Origin: Campanula takesimana
Lineage: Eukaryota > Streptophyta > Magnoliopsida > Asterales > Campanulaceae
DNA: 64,000 bases
NCBI GenBank assembly: GCA_026119855.1
Contig: JAOWBW010000182.1
Coordinates: 598,297-662,296, forward strand
Reading direction: 5' to 3'
Shown here: positions 54,084-64,000 of the stretch, in pieces
How the letters are laid out: each line of letters starts with the position of its first letter
Numbering within the stretch: the first letter of the stretch is position 1
The notes under the pieces: model-generated
Seen by the model: the letters and a program-made list of their open reading frames with translations, nothing else
Told to the model about the DNA's origin: nothing
Database searches by the model: none
Program-made: the position numbers and the translations under genes

Positions 54084-55007
54084 ATGGCTTCAAACGGCAA
54101 TGACAACGGCATTCCCGTGTCCAACGAAGGGTTATTCCACATGGTGGAAGCATTGAAAGGGCAAGTTGATACACTAGCCGAGAATGTCCGCCGCAAGGAT
54201 GATTTATGGCGAGCCCATTACGAGCATGTGAAAACGGCCCACAAGAAAGAAGTTGCTCAACTCAATAACCAATTGAAAGGTCTCACGAGTGAAAGAAAGG
54301 TCCAAAGCATTGATACCGGTTTGGTAAACACTCTCATGTCCTACATTGACCAAAGGCTTAGTGGGCTAAATTTGCACAAGGGCCCAAGCACCGATCTTCA
54401 TCAAGCTTCTCTCCTCATGGAGGCTCTTCCCGAAAAGTTCAAGATGCCCGATATTGGCAAGTTCAACGGCAACTCTTGCCCCGACGCTCATGTTGACTCC
54501 TACATTTGGGTCATGCTACAAAAGAAAGTGTCTCCTCAAATAATGGCACAATGCTTCCCGCTTACTCTCGAGGGGGTCACAAAAGATTGGTATATGGGTC
54601 TTCCAGTTTCCACCCGCCTCAATTGGGATGTCGCTATGCTTGCCTTCAAGTCACAATATCAAGGCAACTCCATATTCCACCCCACCAAGAAGGAATTGGA
54701 GAGCACCGTGCAAATGGGTGATGAATCATTTGGGGACTTCTATCGCCGTTGGAATGACAAGCTAGCCGAAATGGTTGATAGGCCTTCGAAGAAAGAACAA
54801 ATGGACATCTTCTTGAAGTGTTTGAAAATGGACTACCGCACTCATCTTAGTGGGGCTTTTCACTCCGATTTTTCAAGCATGTATGATGCGGGGGTTAGAA
54901 TTGACAATTTGCTCCGAGAAGTGGCCGAGTCCTCCTATGACACAAGCTTCAACGACAAAGGGTTCCCAAGCAATGACATGGAAGAATGTAGACTACAACG
55001 ACAATAA
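54084..55007 (+). CDS. gag: Gag-like protein of the TR-GAG-type element
   Basis: Starts at ATG 54084 (MASNGNDNGIP), 307 residues. A predicted coiled coil spans about residues 18-70. The retrotransposon gag core spans about 115-285: ALPEKFKMPDIGKFNG, DAHVDSYIW, PLTLEGVTKDWYMGLP, FKSQYQG, ESFGDFYRRWNDKLAEM, and FLKCLKMDYRTHLSGAF. No zinc knuckle and no protease follow; the frame ends at TAA 55005. Intact, so it could form particles with or without help from autonomous relatives. Upstream TTG-started extension (54039) is unlikely. Confidence 0.9.
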   Translation: MASNGNDNGIPVSNEGLFHMVEALKGQVDTLAENVRRKDDLWRAHYEHVKTAHKKEVAQLNNQLKGLTSERKVQSIDTGLVNTLMSYIDQRLSGLNLHKGPSTDLHQASLLMEALPEKFKMPDIGKFNGNSCPDAHVDSYIWVMLQKKVSPQIMAQCFPLTLEGVTKDWYMGLPVSTRLNWDVAMLAFKSQYQGNSIFHPTKKELESTVQMGDESFGDFYRRWNDKLAEMVDRPSKKEQMDIFLKCLKMDYRTHLSGAFHSDFSSMYDAGVRIDNLLREVAESSYDTSFNDKGFPSNDMEECRLQRQ

Positions 55008-58000
55008 GGACTACAACAACATGGGGGATGATGACAACAATCTCCGTTTCTCTTTCTCTACCTAGAAATAGGGTAAAAAAAAGAGTCAAAGTCCTCTAAT
55101 GTGTGCATTAATGTTTTCTCTCGTCCAAAGTTAAATTTTGAGTCAATCATTAAATAAAAGTCGTTCTTTTCCTCATACACTCTTCCAAGTTGTTCAATCT
55201 AATTCTTGGCAAAATGATGAAAAGGTGTCTAAACAAGTTTTGGAATGAAGGTCATCGCTTGAACGCCTAGGGGCTAAACATCAACGACGGCATCAACAAC
55301 GAAGACATCAACAACGACGAAATCAAGACAAAGAAAGGTGGAGCAACAATCATGAAGCAAAGTTTTCAAAAGGGGATAAAAAAAAAAAAAAAAAAAAAAA
55401 AAGAGCTCGCTAGGTTGAAATCCTCAAATCAACCTAGGCAAAAGTTAGAGCACAAAAAAAAAAAAAAAAAAAAAAATCCCCCTCAATCAAGGAAGTACAA
55501 AAGAACAACATCATTCCACCAAACGAAAAACGAAGCAACATTGACAACAATCACGATGAAACCATTCCATCTCGACGAATGAAGGATCAACAAGAACTAC
55601 GGTGACCTGAGCCTCTTCACTGGAGGAACGTAGGCAACCTTCGGGTCCGGTCTCATGCAAGAAAGAAGATATGTTTAGCCCTAGCGCGTTATGGTGATTG
55701 GCCTTCATCTCGAACTTGTCAAGACACCTTTGTACGATTCATTTGCCAATGAATTAATCACCTCAAGATTGAACAACTTTCCTAGATTTGGAATCACTTT
55801 CCGTTCCTTGTCGAGTCTAGGGCTTCTATTCTTTCTGCATACCCCCAATTTCTTGCAATCAAATTGGGGCTTCCCTTCTCTTCTCTCTTAATGACTTACT
55901 TGCCTTCGTGAGTCATTCAAAAAATATACATACATGAAGTCAATACTAGGGACACTTCCCTAGTCGAGTCAATGTCACTCATCTTTAGTGACAAGAGGTC
56001 TTCACCGCAAAATCACATGTCTTATCTCCTCAGCCAGAGTCAATGCACACTTCCTCATTAATCGGGTAAAAAAAAAAAAAAGACGCAAAAGAGATGCCCG
56101 CTAGATTGAAAACCCGAAAGGGCGGTCTAGGCAAAAAACAAGGTGCGTCATAAAAAAAAAGAGAGTGAGAGAGAGAAGGGAAAGAGAAATGGAGATCCCC
56201 GGCCTCTAAAGAAGACAACTACGCGAGCTCTACATTGGATCTCCTCAACAAGTCAATTCCCCACCGAGTCAACTTTGGGATTGCAAAAGGCTCGACAAGA
56301 TATGGCATCATCAAAGGTTGTCTTGGGTTATCGGCATCATTCTCCAGCAGTGTGCATTTTTTGGTTCATGAAAAGAAGGCTCGTGGTAACCAAGACCCAT
56401 CTGAGAACGAGCCCATCATAAAAGGGCACGAGGTTGCACAAATAATCCCTAGCTAGTCAATTGGCTTGGGCAGCAAATAGCAACAACATGTGTCTCAGTT
56501 TTCAAAGCTTCTTCAAGTATGTGCGAGAAATGGAGTAGCTCTTGCCATATCCTCTCATGTTTGTTCCCTCGCACGAGGATGAGTCACTCTTACTTTGCTC
56601 AAAAAATGGTGACGCCCTAAGGGCTATGTGACTCAAGAACAAGGGCTTCTTTTGATTAATTTGACAATCAATAAGCCCTAGGGGCTATGCTTGAGAAAGA
56701 TGTGTGAGACTATCCTCAAAGTCTCTCAAAAGGGATGTCAAAAAGCCCTCTTGTCATGTGTGCCCGTACTCGTTCCCCCAATCAAGGATGGACCTTCCTC
56801 GCAATCAATGATGGCACTCTAGGGGCTATGGTCAAGTCTTAAAGGCTCCCTCGGCAAGAAGCAATTCACTTCAATGTCCCCAGCAACATTTGAAGCTTCA
56901 TACCGAAAGGTCTCAAGGGGCTTCGCAATCTACAATCTTTTGGGCTACGGCATTACAGTGATACAAGCAAAGGGCAATATTGGGGCTTCGCAATTAACAG
57001 TCTTTTGGGCAACAATATTCGAACAACGCAATTTGGGAGTAGTCTTATGGCTCCATGAAAGGTATCAAACTTCAATGGTCCTTCAACACTTCCAGTCAAA
57101 AGGACTCTTGGTTTTAAATGAAGGCTCCGATGATATGAATGAATTTGATGATTCTTGTTAGAACTCACAGCGAGATTCTGAAGGAAGTCTTAGAGAAAAG
57201 GAAAAAGATCCAATATGCTAGACTCACCCGGCTGAGTTATAGTGGGCAACGCCAATATGTTAACTCTATAAGCAGAGTTACGGCCAATCCTAATGTTTCT
57301 GCAATACAGCACCCCCTTCTCCAAGATCAAAAGCACAGGCTGCATCCAAAGATCCGCCGTCGGTTCAACTCAAGAAGACTCGAGCAAACATACCATTCAA
57401 GACTTTATCACACCAAGACCTTATCATCTGCAACAACATCACCATCTCCCATAAGACGTCTCCCGAAGACCGTACTACATTTTCAACATGGACCTTCCGA
57501 CATTCGGGTATCAACCATAAAAAAGGCCATCCATCTCCAAGCAAGAGAAAGACGGAGATCGCCTTCAAGAGTTCTTACCAATAGCGCCATCCGCTCCAAA
57601 CATAATGCTAAGCCGATTCCAAGAAAATTTGAGGCTTCACACCGAAAGGTCTCCACATCCAGCCATCTACAAACTTGATAAGCCCATGACAATTGGGGCT
57701 TAGAAATCTCTCAAAGCTTAGTATCAATGATCTTCTCTTGGGGCTTGCCCACGTCGACAACAAAAGACAGTTTATTTGAATGGGCTAAGAGTTGATTCAT
57801 CTTGGGGCTTCATAAGCCACTCAAAGTTCAGCATTTGAGGGGCTTTACAGTTAGCAACCCCTCGGCATCTCGGCATCAATAGTCCCTTTTGAAGCCCCAT
57901 AATTGACAAATCTCTTGGGGCTAGACATCAATTTCGTTGGACACCATGACAACAACGACATAATTCAACAAGGCAATCCGGACTTCGATTGAACACGACT

Positions 58001-58744
58001 TGATCTTGGGTTGGCTTTACAAACACACAATGGTTAAAATGGTTCACCCACGAACTAAAAAAAAATCTTTTTGTCACATGTGTGCATATTCTTTTATTTC
58101 TAATTAAAAAAAAAGATTTTATTTTCTTTTTTCTTTTCTTGCGCAAAATTATGTGTTTCCTTCTTTGCTTTGCTCCTAGCCTCTCCTCCAGCATTCTCCA
58201 TCATCCTTGAACTACGCTGGTCTGATTCTCTTAAAGGGATACGTAGGCAGCCTTTTGGCACGACCAACCCATCATCCGGAATACTGTCCCACCGACACTC
58301 CATCAAAAACGAATTCATCATCAAAGGCAGCGACACTCTCCGCCAAAGCATCACAAATCCATCCAACGGCAATGGTAAGTGAAGGTATGGACATCATTCA
58401 TCTCTCTCAAGCAAATCTCTGCTTTCAAAAATCACACCGCACACAAAATCACTTTCTCCATTCTTACAAAAACGCTCTCTTATGCAAAACTGCTTCCAAA
58501 TCACATTGCACCACGAGCACTATTTCTCTCTTCATTTCACACTTTGTGCATCTTCTTGCACAAACACATATACCTGCCAAGCACACACATAACAGGTACC
58601 ACCACGAAGTCAACAGCATCTGCTACTCAAGGCACTTCATCCCCAGGATAAAATGGTCCACAGTCAACCATGCCCGCATCCCCACGATAAAGTAAACAGC
58701 AACTGCAGCTCTAGACAGCAATTTAGTCCACGGTGATCCCACAA
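55008..58744 (+). other. Non-coding internal region of the TR-GAG-type element
   Basis: About 3.7 kb without pol motifs, colinear with 1-5890. A-tracts at about 55379-55402, 55455-55476, 56069-56081 and 56152-56160 recur at matching places in the other copy. Between the first two A-tracts lies an inverted pair CTAGGTTGA / TCAACCTAG. Confidence 0.75.
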
Positions 58745-58878
58745 TCAGCAAACGGATCCCATATCAGCAAACGGATCCCGCATCAGCAAACGGATCCCGC
58801 TTCAGCAAACGGATCCCGCTTCAGCAAACGGATCCTGCATCAGCAAACGGATCCCGCTTCGGTAAAACGGATCCCGCT
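58745..58878 (+). repeat. 19-bp tandem repeats in the 3' untranslated region
   Basis: About seven copies of TCAGCAAACGGATCCCGCT with small changes, at the place where the related copy has its 71-bp array (5891-6478). The units are different except for the short string AACGGAT. Confidence 0.9.
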
Positions 58879-59040
58879 TTATATCCTTCTATATCAATAA
58901 AGCCGCTCACACAGGGAGCGCACCCCTATCCTTCGCAAATTTCAAATTCATGTTTTATAGAGTCTTTGTTTTCTCTTGTCGATGTCCTCGGCGATTGTCT
59001 TTCTTTCGTCGACGCGTTTTGCTTCGCAATACACGTCGCC

Positions 59041-59049
59041 GAGGGGCTC
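59041..59049 (+). other. Polypurine tract
   Basis: GAGGGGCTC abutting the 3' LTR; overlaps the right arm of the inverted repeat CCTCGGCGA / TCGCCGAGG (58985-59045). Confidence 0.65.
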
Positions 59050-60176
59050 TGTAGACACCCCGCCTTAGAACTCTCATCCCGATTGCATACATAGTATTTT
59101 TACTTTACCTATTTTTGTTAATTTCTGTTAGTTCGATTAAGTTCCTAACTGATTCCGTCAGTTTTGGACTAAACTGCACAACAGAGTTAACTTTCTAGTC
59201 CATTCTGTCAAAATCGCCATTTCAAAGTCGCGCGCCTCCGCCCTTTGGGGCCAGAAGCGCGCGCCTCCCGCCGACTATACGGGATGCGCGCGCGTCTGGG
59301 CGTGTCAGTTACTGATTTCTGTCCAAGAATCTCTCCCTTGCTCATTTTATATGATTTTGCCCGGGAAACTGATCTTTATGACTCCGTCTTGGCACCAAAA
59401 ACATCCCCTTTCAACTATAAAAACCCCTCCAATCCACCATTGGAGGGGGGTCTCTTTTCCATCTCTTTTTGGATCTCTTTTCATCTCTCTTTTACCTCTC
59501 TTGGACCTTTTTCTTAGACTTAAAACTTTTCTATACACAAATTCTCCCAACAAGAGTTCTTCATGACAAGACTCTACATAAATTGTTCTACCACAATTTC
59601 TCCACAACAAAACTCTTTTCAAGTCCAAGTTCAAAGTCCCTTTTCTAAAGGTACCACTTTTCTATTCTCTCATTTTATTTGTGTCCTACTAGTATGCAAT
59701 CTCCATAAAAAGGGATACAACCAAAATGCCACTTCACTATTGAAGTTTGATCAAGGTTACATCCCAACATTCTAATATTAATTTAATTCCACTTCATCTC
59801 TTAATGTCATTGTTTAGCAAATATTCAACATGTAACCATTAGACATTCAATTAATAAAATCATTTAGCTTTCATTCTCCCCTTATCTTTACTTTTAAATT
59901 GTTAACACTTTTTAATGAAGGACATTTAGCATTAGAACACCAAAAGTAGCAAGACCCGCGTAAGCGGGGCGGAGTGGGTGTTTAAGTACTTCCCACTCCG
60001 TCACCTAACCCCCGAACCCTTTCTCTCCCGAATCTCTGGTTTTCGTACAAAAAATTGGCTTTCTTTAGGTTTTTCTTATGTTCCTCTAAAATATAGGTGG
60101 CGACTCTTAAAATCAATTAGACATCCTAGGTAATTCACGCGCTCTAGCCAAGTCGTGGTTCCCCGGGGTATCTACA
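59050..60176 (+). repeat. 3' LTR of the TR-GAG-type element
   Basis: TGTAGACACCCCGCC to GGGGTATCTACA, 1127 bp, TATA at 59415-59424. Confidence 0.95.
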
Positions 60177-60189
60177 GTCTGGAATCCAG

Positions 60190-60190
<1 letters not shown>

Positions 60191-60220
<30 letters not shown>
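60191..60220 (+). repeat. (CT)n microsatellite
   Basis: About 14 CT dinucleotides inside the hAT-type element. Confidence 0.95.
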
Positions 60221-60227
<7 letters not shown>

Positions 60228-60439
60228 TTCTCTATTCTCCATCTACACATGCCGCCGCCACCACCACCCTGGAGGATCTCGGCGCACAAATCCGCCTAGA
60301 CGGCGCCTAATCCGCCTAGACGGCGCCCAATCTGCCTGGACCGCCTAGCCGATTATCACCTAATTTCGCCGATTTGAGGCAAATCTCGGCGGAAGACCAC
60401 CGCGCTGCCTAGCCCGCTTTTTAGAACACTGACTATACG

Positions 60440-62909
60440 ATGCCAAAGTTTTTGATAAATCTAATTTGTGAATGCAATTGCTTGGTTTACAAATTGTAGG
60501 TTCTTATATTCCTAGGGTTTTAAGAGGTGGTCTCTTGTGAGAACACTTAGATCCGTCTCATAGAAGAGACGGGTCGACCCATGACCCGTGTACAACATTA
60601 TCTACGAAGTGTAGGATCCCAACCCATGCTCCACTCAAAATATGGCACGTGGCAGAGACCCATTGGCAACAAAAAAAAAAAAAAATCCATTTTTTTGTTT
60701 TTTGTGGTTTTTATATTTTTTGTTACTGTTTTTTTCGTTGAACTATTCAAAGGGTAACTTGGTCTATTTGAAATGTATTGATTGCCTTTCTTAATATGTG
60801 TGTAAAGTGGTAGAACTACAAGTATTTTGGGACATATAGAGTACTTAGTATAACTAAATGTAACAACTGTGTTACTTATAAAGTAACATTGTTTATAAGT
60901 AAACGTAACACCAATTTTACAAAAAATAAAATAAAAATAATTTTACTCATCTTTCAACTGTAATACTAACTAAAAATGCGTGTAACACTAACACTAACTA
61001 AGAGCTTGTTTGGTAGATCGGCGTGTTTAAAAAGAAGCAGAGAAAAGTCAGCTTTTTTCTAATTAAGCGTGTCAATGGAGAGTTTTCAACCGGAGCTTTT
61101 TGAAAATCTTGGCTAATTTTGGCCGCTCAAAATAGTAGCGTCCAAAAAGAAGCTCCGTTTTAAAAAAATCCCCGTTTTTAAAACTGTGCACCAGACGAGC
61201 CCTAAATATAATTATCGTTATACTGAAATGTTGTAGTGTTTTCCAGATTTTTTTTTTGAGTATTTTGATTTTATTTTTTGAAAGAAAGTAACATTTAAAA
61301 AATAACAACTTATATACATGAATGTAATTATTTGTACAAGTAAATGCAACACTTTAGTAGATGATATTGTAACAGATTTCTATAGATAATGTAATACTTT
61401 TACATGTATCTTGATAAATTGAACCCATTATAACTTATTATTTGAAAACATGTGGATATACTATTATACAAGTAAACGTAACTGGTTTACAATGTTATTA
61501 TACAAGTAAATTGTATCATTCGCTTATAAAAATTGTTACTTTTTTATTTTTACAATGTTACTAATACAAGAGTTTTTAGTTCTAAAGTGTAAATGGTTGA
61601 ATTATTACTTTTCTATACATATGTGTTACAATTAGGGCTGTAAACGAGCCGAGCCGAGCTTTGGAGTTTTGGGCTCGAGCTCGTTAACGAATTATCGAGC
61701 TCGAGCTTTTATCGAGCTCGAGCTCGAGCCCATTTTCCTTGTTCAAGCTCGAATCGAATCGAGTTTCGAGCTGCTCGCGAGCTTTTCACGAGTTGTTCGA
61801 ACTCGAGTATTTACGAGCCGAGCTCGAGCTTAAACATTTTTCTGAAAATTATGAAATCAAACGAGCTCGAGTTTGAGCCTTATGCTCGAGAGCTATTCAC
61901 GAGCTGTTCGAACTTGAGCCTTTACGAGCCGAGCTTAAACATTTTTTTTAAAATTATGAAATCAAACGAGCTCGAGTTCGAGCCTTACCGAGCTCTGATA
62001 AGTATATCTCTACGTTTTTATAATGAATGTGCATAGAATAAATTAATTTTAGTTGTTGTACAATCTATATTGTATTATTGTATTGTATGTGTATAGTCGC
62101 TATATGATCATTATATGAATGTATAAAAATTAAATTAATTTTAGTTGTTGTACAATTATTGTTTGATTCATTTTGAAGATAAAAATATTTTAATTATGAT
62201 TTATTCCTTGTACAATGTTGTATATACATATAATGTATATGTATTCATTACAAAAGTAATAATGATGATTATTTAGTCGAGCTCGAGCTTAACGAGCCGA
62301 GCCGAGCTCGAGCCAAACGCAAACAAAATAACCCGTGTTAACAAGCTTATCGAGACGAGCCCGAGCTCGAGTTATGCGTGATTTAAACGAGCCGAACACG
62401 AGCCGAGCTCTAACGAGTCGAACACGAGTCGAACACAAACCGAGCTCTAACGAGCCGAGCTCGAACAAAGCTCGTCGAACAAACGAGCCGAACACGAGTC
62501 AGCTCGATAAAAATTCGAGCACGAAAACTCGGTTCGAGCTCGAGCTCGAATAGCACTTCGAGCCCATTCGAACCGAGCTTTAACGAGCCGAGCCCGAGCC
62601 GAGCTCGAACGGGCTCGGTTCGTTTAACAACCCTAGTTACAATTATGTATAAACACTGTTACATATAAGTAACACGTTCGTTACATTTTAGTTATAATAA
62701 ATATTACTTTTGACAAATGAAGAAAACATAAAAAAAAACACTGTTACTTTTCTGTATATATGTATTACTTTTATGTATACAAACTATTACATATAAGTAA
62801 CACGTTTGTTACATTTAGTTATAGTAACTATTACCTTTGGCAAACCGAAAAAATACCAATAAATAAATAATATTAAACTAAAAAAAAATATTTTTTTGCC
62901 CGCGGGTCA
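60440..62909. other. Inverted-repeat region, possibly a split MITE or MULE-type element
   Basis: The left arm (about 60840-60960: ATAACTAAATGTAAC, GTGTTACTTATA) is matched in inverse by 62640-62725 and again by 62760-62840. Outer strings CATGACCCG (60586) and CGGGTCATG (62904) are also inverse. The region is AT-rich and has no ORF. A hAT MITE sits inside (61633-62635). The right end may be cut by the LTR at 62910. Confidence 0.4.
61633..62635. mobile_element. hAT-type MITE with GAGCTCG-rich interior
   Basis: Termini TAGGGCTGTAAACGAGCCGAG and the inverse of CGGTTCGTTTAACAACCCTA; exact 8-bp TSD GTTACAAT (61625-61632, 62636-62643). 1003 bp. Both halves are dense in GAGCTCGAGC and GAGCCGAGC motifs; the middle is AT-rich. 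Small frames across it are repeat shadows. Confidence 0.92.
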
Positions 62910-63616
62910 TGACACGCCCCCAAGTCCCGGGATTCCCTAATAGAACCTCGAACTTGTTGCGCGTGACTAACAAGAAATGAGAAACTGAATGACATCTGCT
63001 TATATCAAACTGACATCACATATATACTCAAGAGGAACGAGCTAAGATAGCTCACAACGAGTTCTATACCAAGAAATTTAAACCAAAGGGTTGTACACAG
63101 CGGAAAACATGCCTAGCACATACGCTGGCATTACAAGAACACTATACAAGTCTACCCAATATACTGAGTCTAAACAACTGATACCAAATCGTCCTCACCA
63201 AAACTGGAAAGGATAACAATCACCAAACAAGAACAACCGGCCAAGTAGGCCCCTGCTAAGTCGAGCCTCACAACGTATTACCACTTGCTTTCCTGGGGGG
63301 GGAACAAATAAACAAGGAACGGGGTGAGATAAATCTCAGTAAGTTACTAGATACAAGTACATAGCATGTTATCATGTAATCATGCAAATCAAGAAGATTA
63401 TCAAGTAATCATGCTCAAGATGTCATCAAGTAACAAGTATATGAGAGGCTAAGCCAACTCATCAAGTAACTAGCACATAAGGCTAAACTAACACGTTACA
63501 AAGGATATTCCAACCTTATTCCTCCCAAGTAAACCATTGTTGTCGTTGCTTATTGCAGTTGACAAATCACGATCAATCAAGTTGCTGCTGAGCAGTACAC
63601 AAGAGGACCCGGTAAC

Positions 63617-63801
63617 TAGGGTTGGCAAATTGTACTCGTCCGTACCAACCAATTCGTGTACCAACCGTACCAATTATAATTGGTATAAAGAAGTCGGTAT
63701 ACCGAACTTTTTAGTAGGTAGTACCGTACCATTTTCGTCTAATTGGTAGGTACACGGTATACAATATTGACTTTGGTTGGTATACCATGTACCATCTTTA
63801 T

Positions 63802-63834
<33 letters not shown>

Positions 63835-64000
63835 CACATATATTTATATATATCCGACCCTAAACTATTTTGAGACTAATACTTTATTGTTGTTGTTATT
63901 TACATAGCACATCATATTGCCACTTTATCAAGCATATGGATTTTTATTTTATATTTCGACGGAAATCAATGATATGGATTATGCAAACATACTCAGACAC
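63617..64000. mobile_element. Possible hAT-type MITE, start only
   Basis: TAGGGTTGGCAAATTG at 63617 resembles hAT termini and interrupts the LTR similarity. The interior has repeated GGTAC and GGTATA motifs. The other end is not identified. Confidence 0.35.
63802..63825. repeat. (AC)n microsatellite
   Basis: About 12 AC dinucleotides followed by an AT-alternating run. Confidence 0.95.

Larger units (their letters stand above)
51726..60176 (+). mobile_element. Complete gag-only Tat/Ogre-like LTR retrotransposon (TR-GAG type)
   Basis: LTRs of 1128 and 1127 bp, exact TSD GTCTG (51721-51725, 60177-60181), tRNA-Arg-type PBS, a single gag ORF, then about 3.7 kb non-coding sequence, a short tandem array, PPT and 3' LTR. 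Protease, reverse transcriptase, RNase H and integrase are all absent. LTRs are very similar by eye, so it moved recently. Gag-only plant elements have been described as TR-GAGs; this copy and 1-7949 fit that class. Confidence 0.95.
51257..60431. mobile_element. Non-autonomous hAT-type transposon, split by an LTR retrotransposon
   Basis: Termini TAGTGTTCTAAAAAGCGC and the inverse of GCGGGCTTTTTAGAACACTG-type sequence at 60413-60431. Exact 8-bp TSD ACTATACG (51249-51256, 60432-60439). Without the inserted element it is about 719 bp. GCCTAGGCGG-like repeats lie at both ends and a CT microsatellite at 60191-60220. No transposase. Confidence 0.9.
62910..64000 (-). repeat. Minus-strand Ty3/gypsy LTR, cut by the window end
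   Basis: The plus strand starts TGACACGCCCCC, comparable to TGTCACGCCCCG at 10168, and shares ACGGGGTGAGATAAATCTCAG (63317) with that LTR. No PBS lies to its left, so it is a solo LTR or the 3' LTR of a minus-strand element continuing rightward. Confidence 0.7.

Noticed and set aside
62335..62553. 72-codon frame in the GAGCTCG-rich MITE, and the opposite-strand frame
   Set aside because: Open because the hexamer repeats lack stops; within a hAT MITE with exact TSD.

Overview
The window looks like heterochromatic or intergenic DNA from a plant, probably a flowering plant. It is packed with LTR retrotransposons and small non-autonomous DNA transposons. No intact host gene, rRNA, tRNA or CRISPR array could be supported; the tRNA-like strings are retrotransposon primer-binding sites (PBS). 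Almost all coding signal is retrotransposon gag or pol, mostly broken. Element boundaries rest on TG...CA termini, long terminal repeats (LTRs), PBS, polypurine tracts (PPT) and target-site duplications (TSD) read directly from the sequence. Lineage names rest on remembered motif similarity.

Layout. 1-7949: 3' part of a Tat/Ogre-like element with a long non-coding interior, a tandem-repeat array and its 3' LTR, split by a solo LTR (2219-4437, TSD CCCCC). 7950-21306: a decayed minus-strand Ty3/gypsy element whose 5' LTR is split by a complete plus-strand gag-only gypsy element (11076-19729, TSD AAATA). 21307-22657: unclassified DNA and an LTR/PBS remnant. 22658-24598: a small minus-strand LTR element with an unrecognised ORF. 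24599-50040: a plus-strand relative of that element, blown apart by nested insertions. These are a solo LTR (25169-40035) that itself holds a 521-bp TRIM (26657-27177) and an 11.9-kb Sirevirus-like copia (27942-39799, with a solo LTR inside); a 942-bp hAT-type element (40306-41247); and a minus-strand copia LTR-internal-LTR-internal-LTR array (41601-49947) invaded by a plus-strand copia (41923-45787). 50041-51256: unclassified, with one small MITE. 51257-60431: a 719-bp hAT-type element split by a complete 8451-bp gag-only Tat/Ogre-like element (51726-60176, TSD GTCTG). 60440-62909: an inverted-repeat region holding a 1003-bp hAT MITE (61633-62635, TSD GTTACAAT). 62910-64000: a minus-strand gypsy LTR running off the window.

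How the parts work together. Four LTR families here keep a gag or an unrecognised gag-position ORF but have lost reverse transcriptase and integrase, yet show clean ends, close LTRs or exact TSDs. A TRIM with no coding capacity is also present. These elements must have used enzymes supplied in trans. The Sirevirus-like element is the mirror case: gag is nearly gone and pol is full of stops, but a separate downstream ORF of about 680 codons, with an apparent upstream exon and intron, is open. That ORF, and the assembly of gag-only families, are the most interesting contents of the window.
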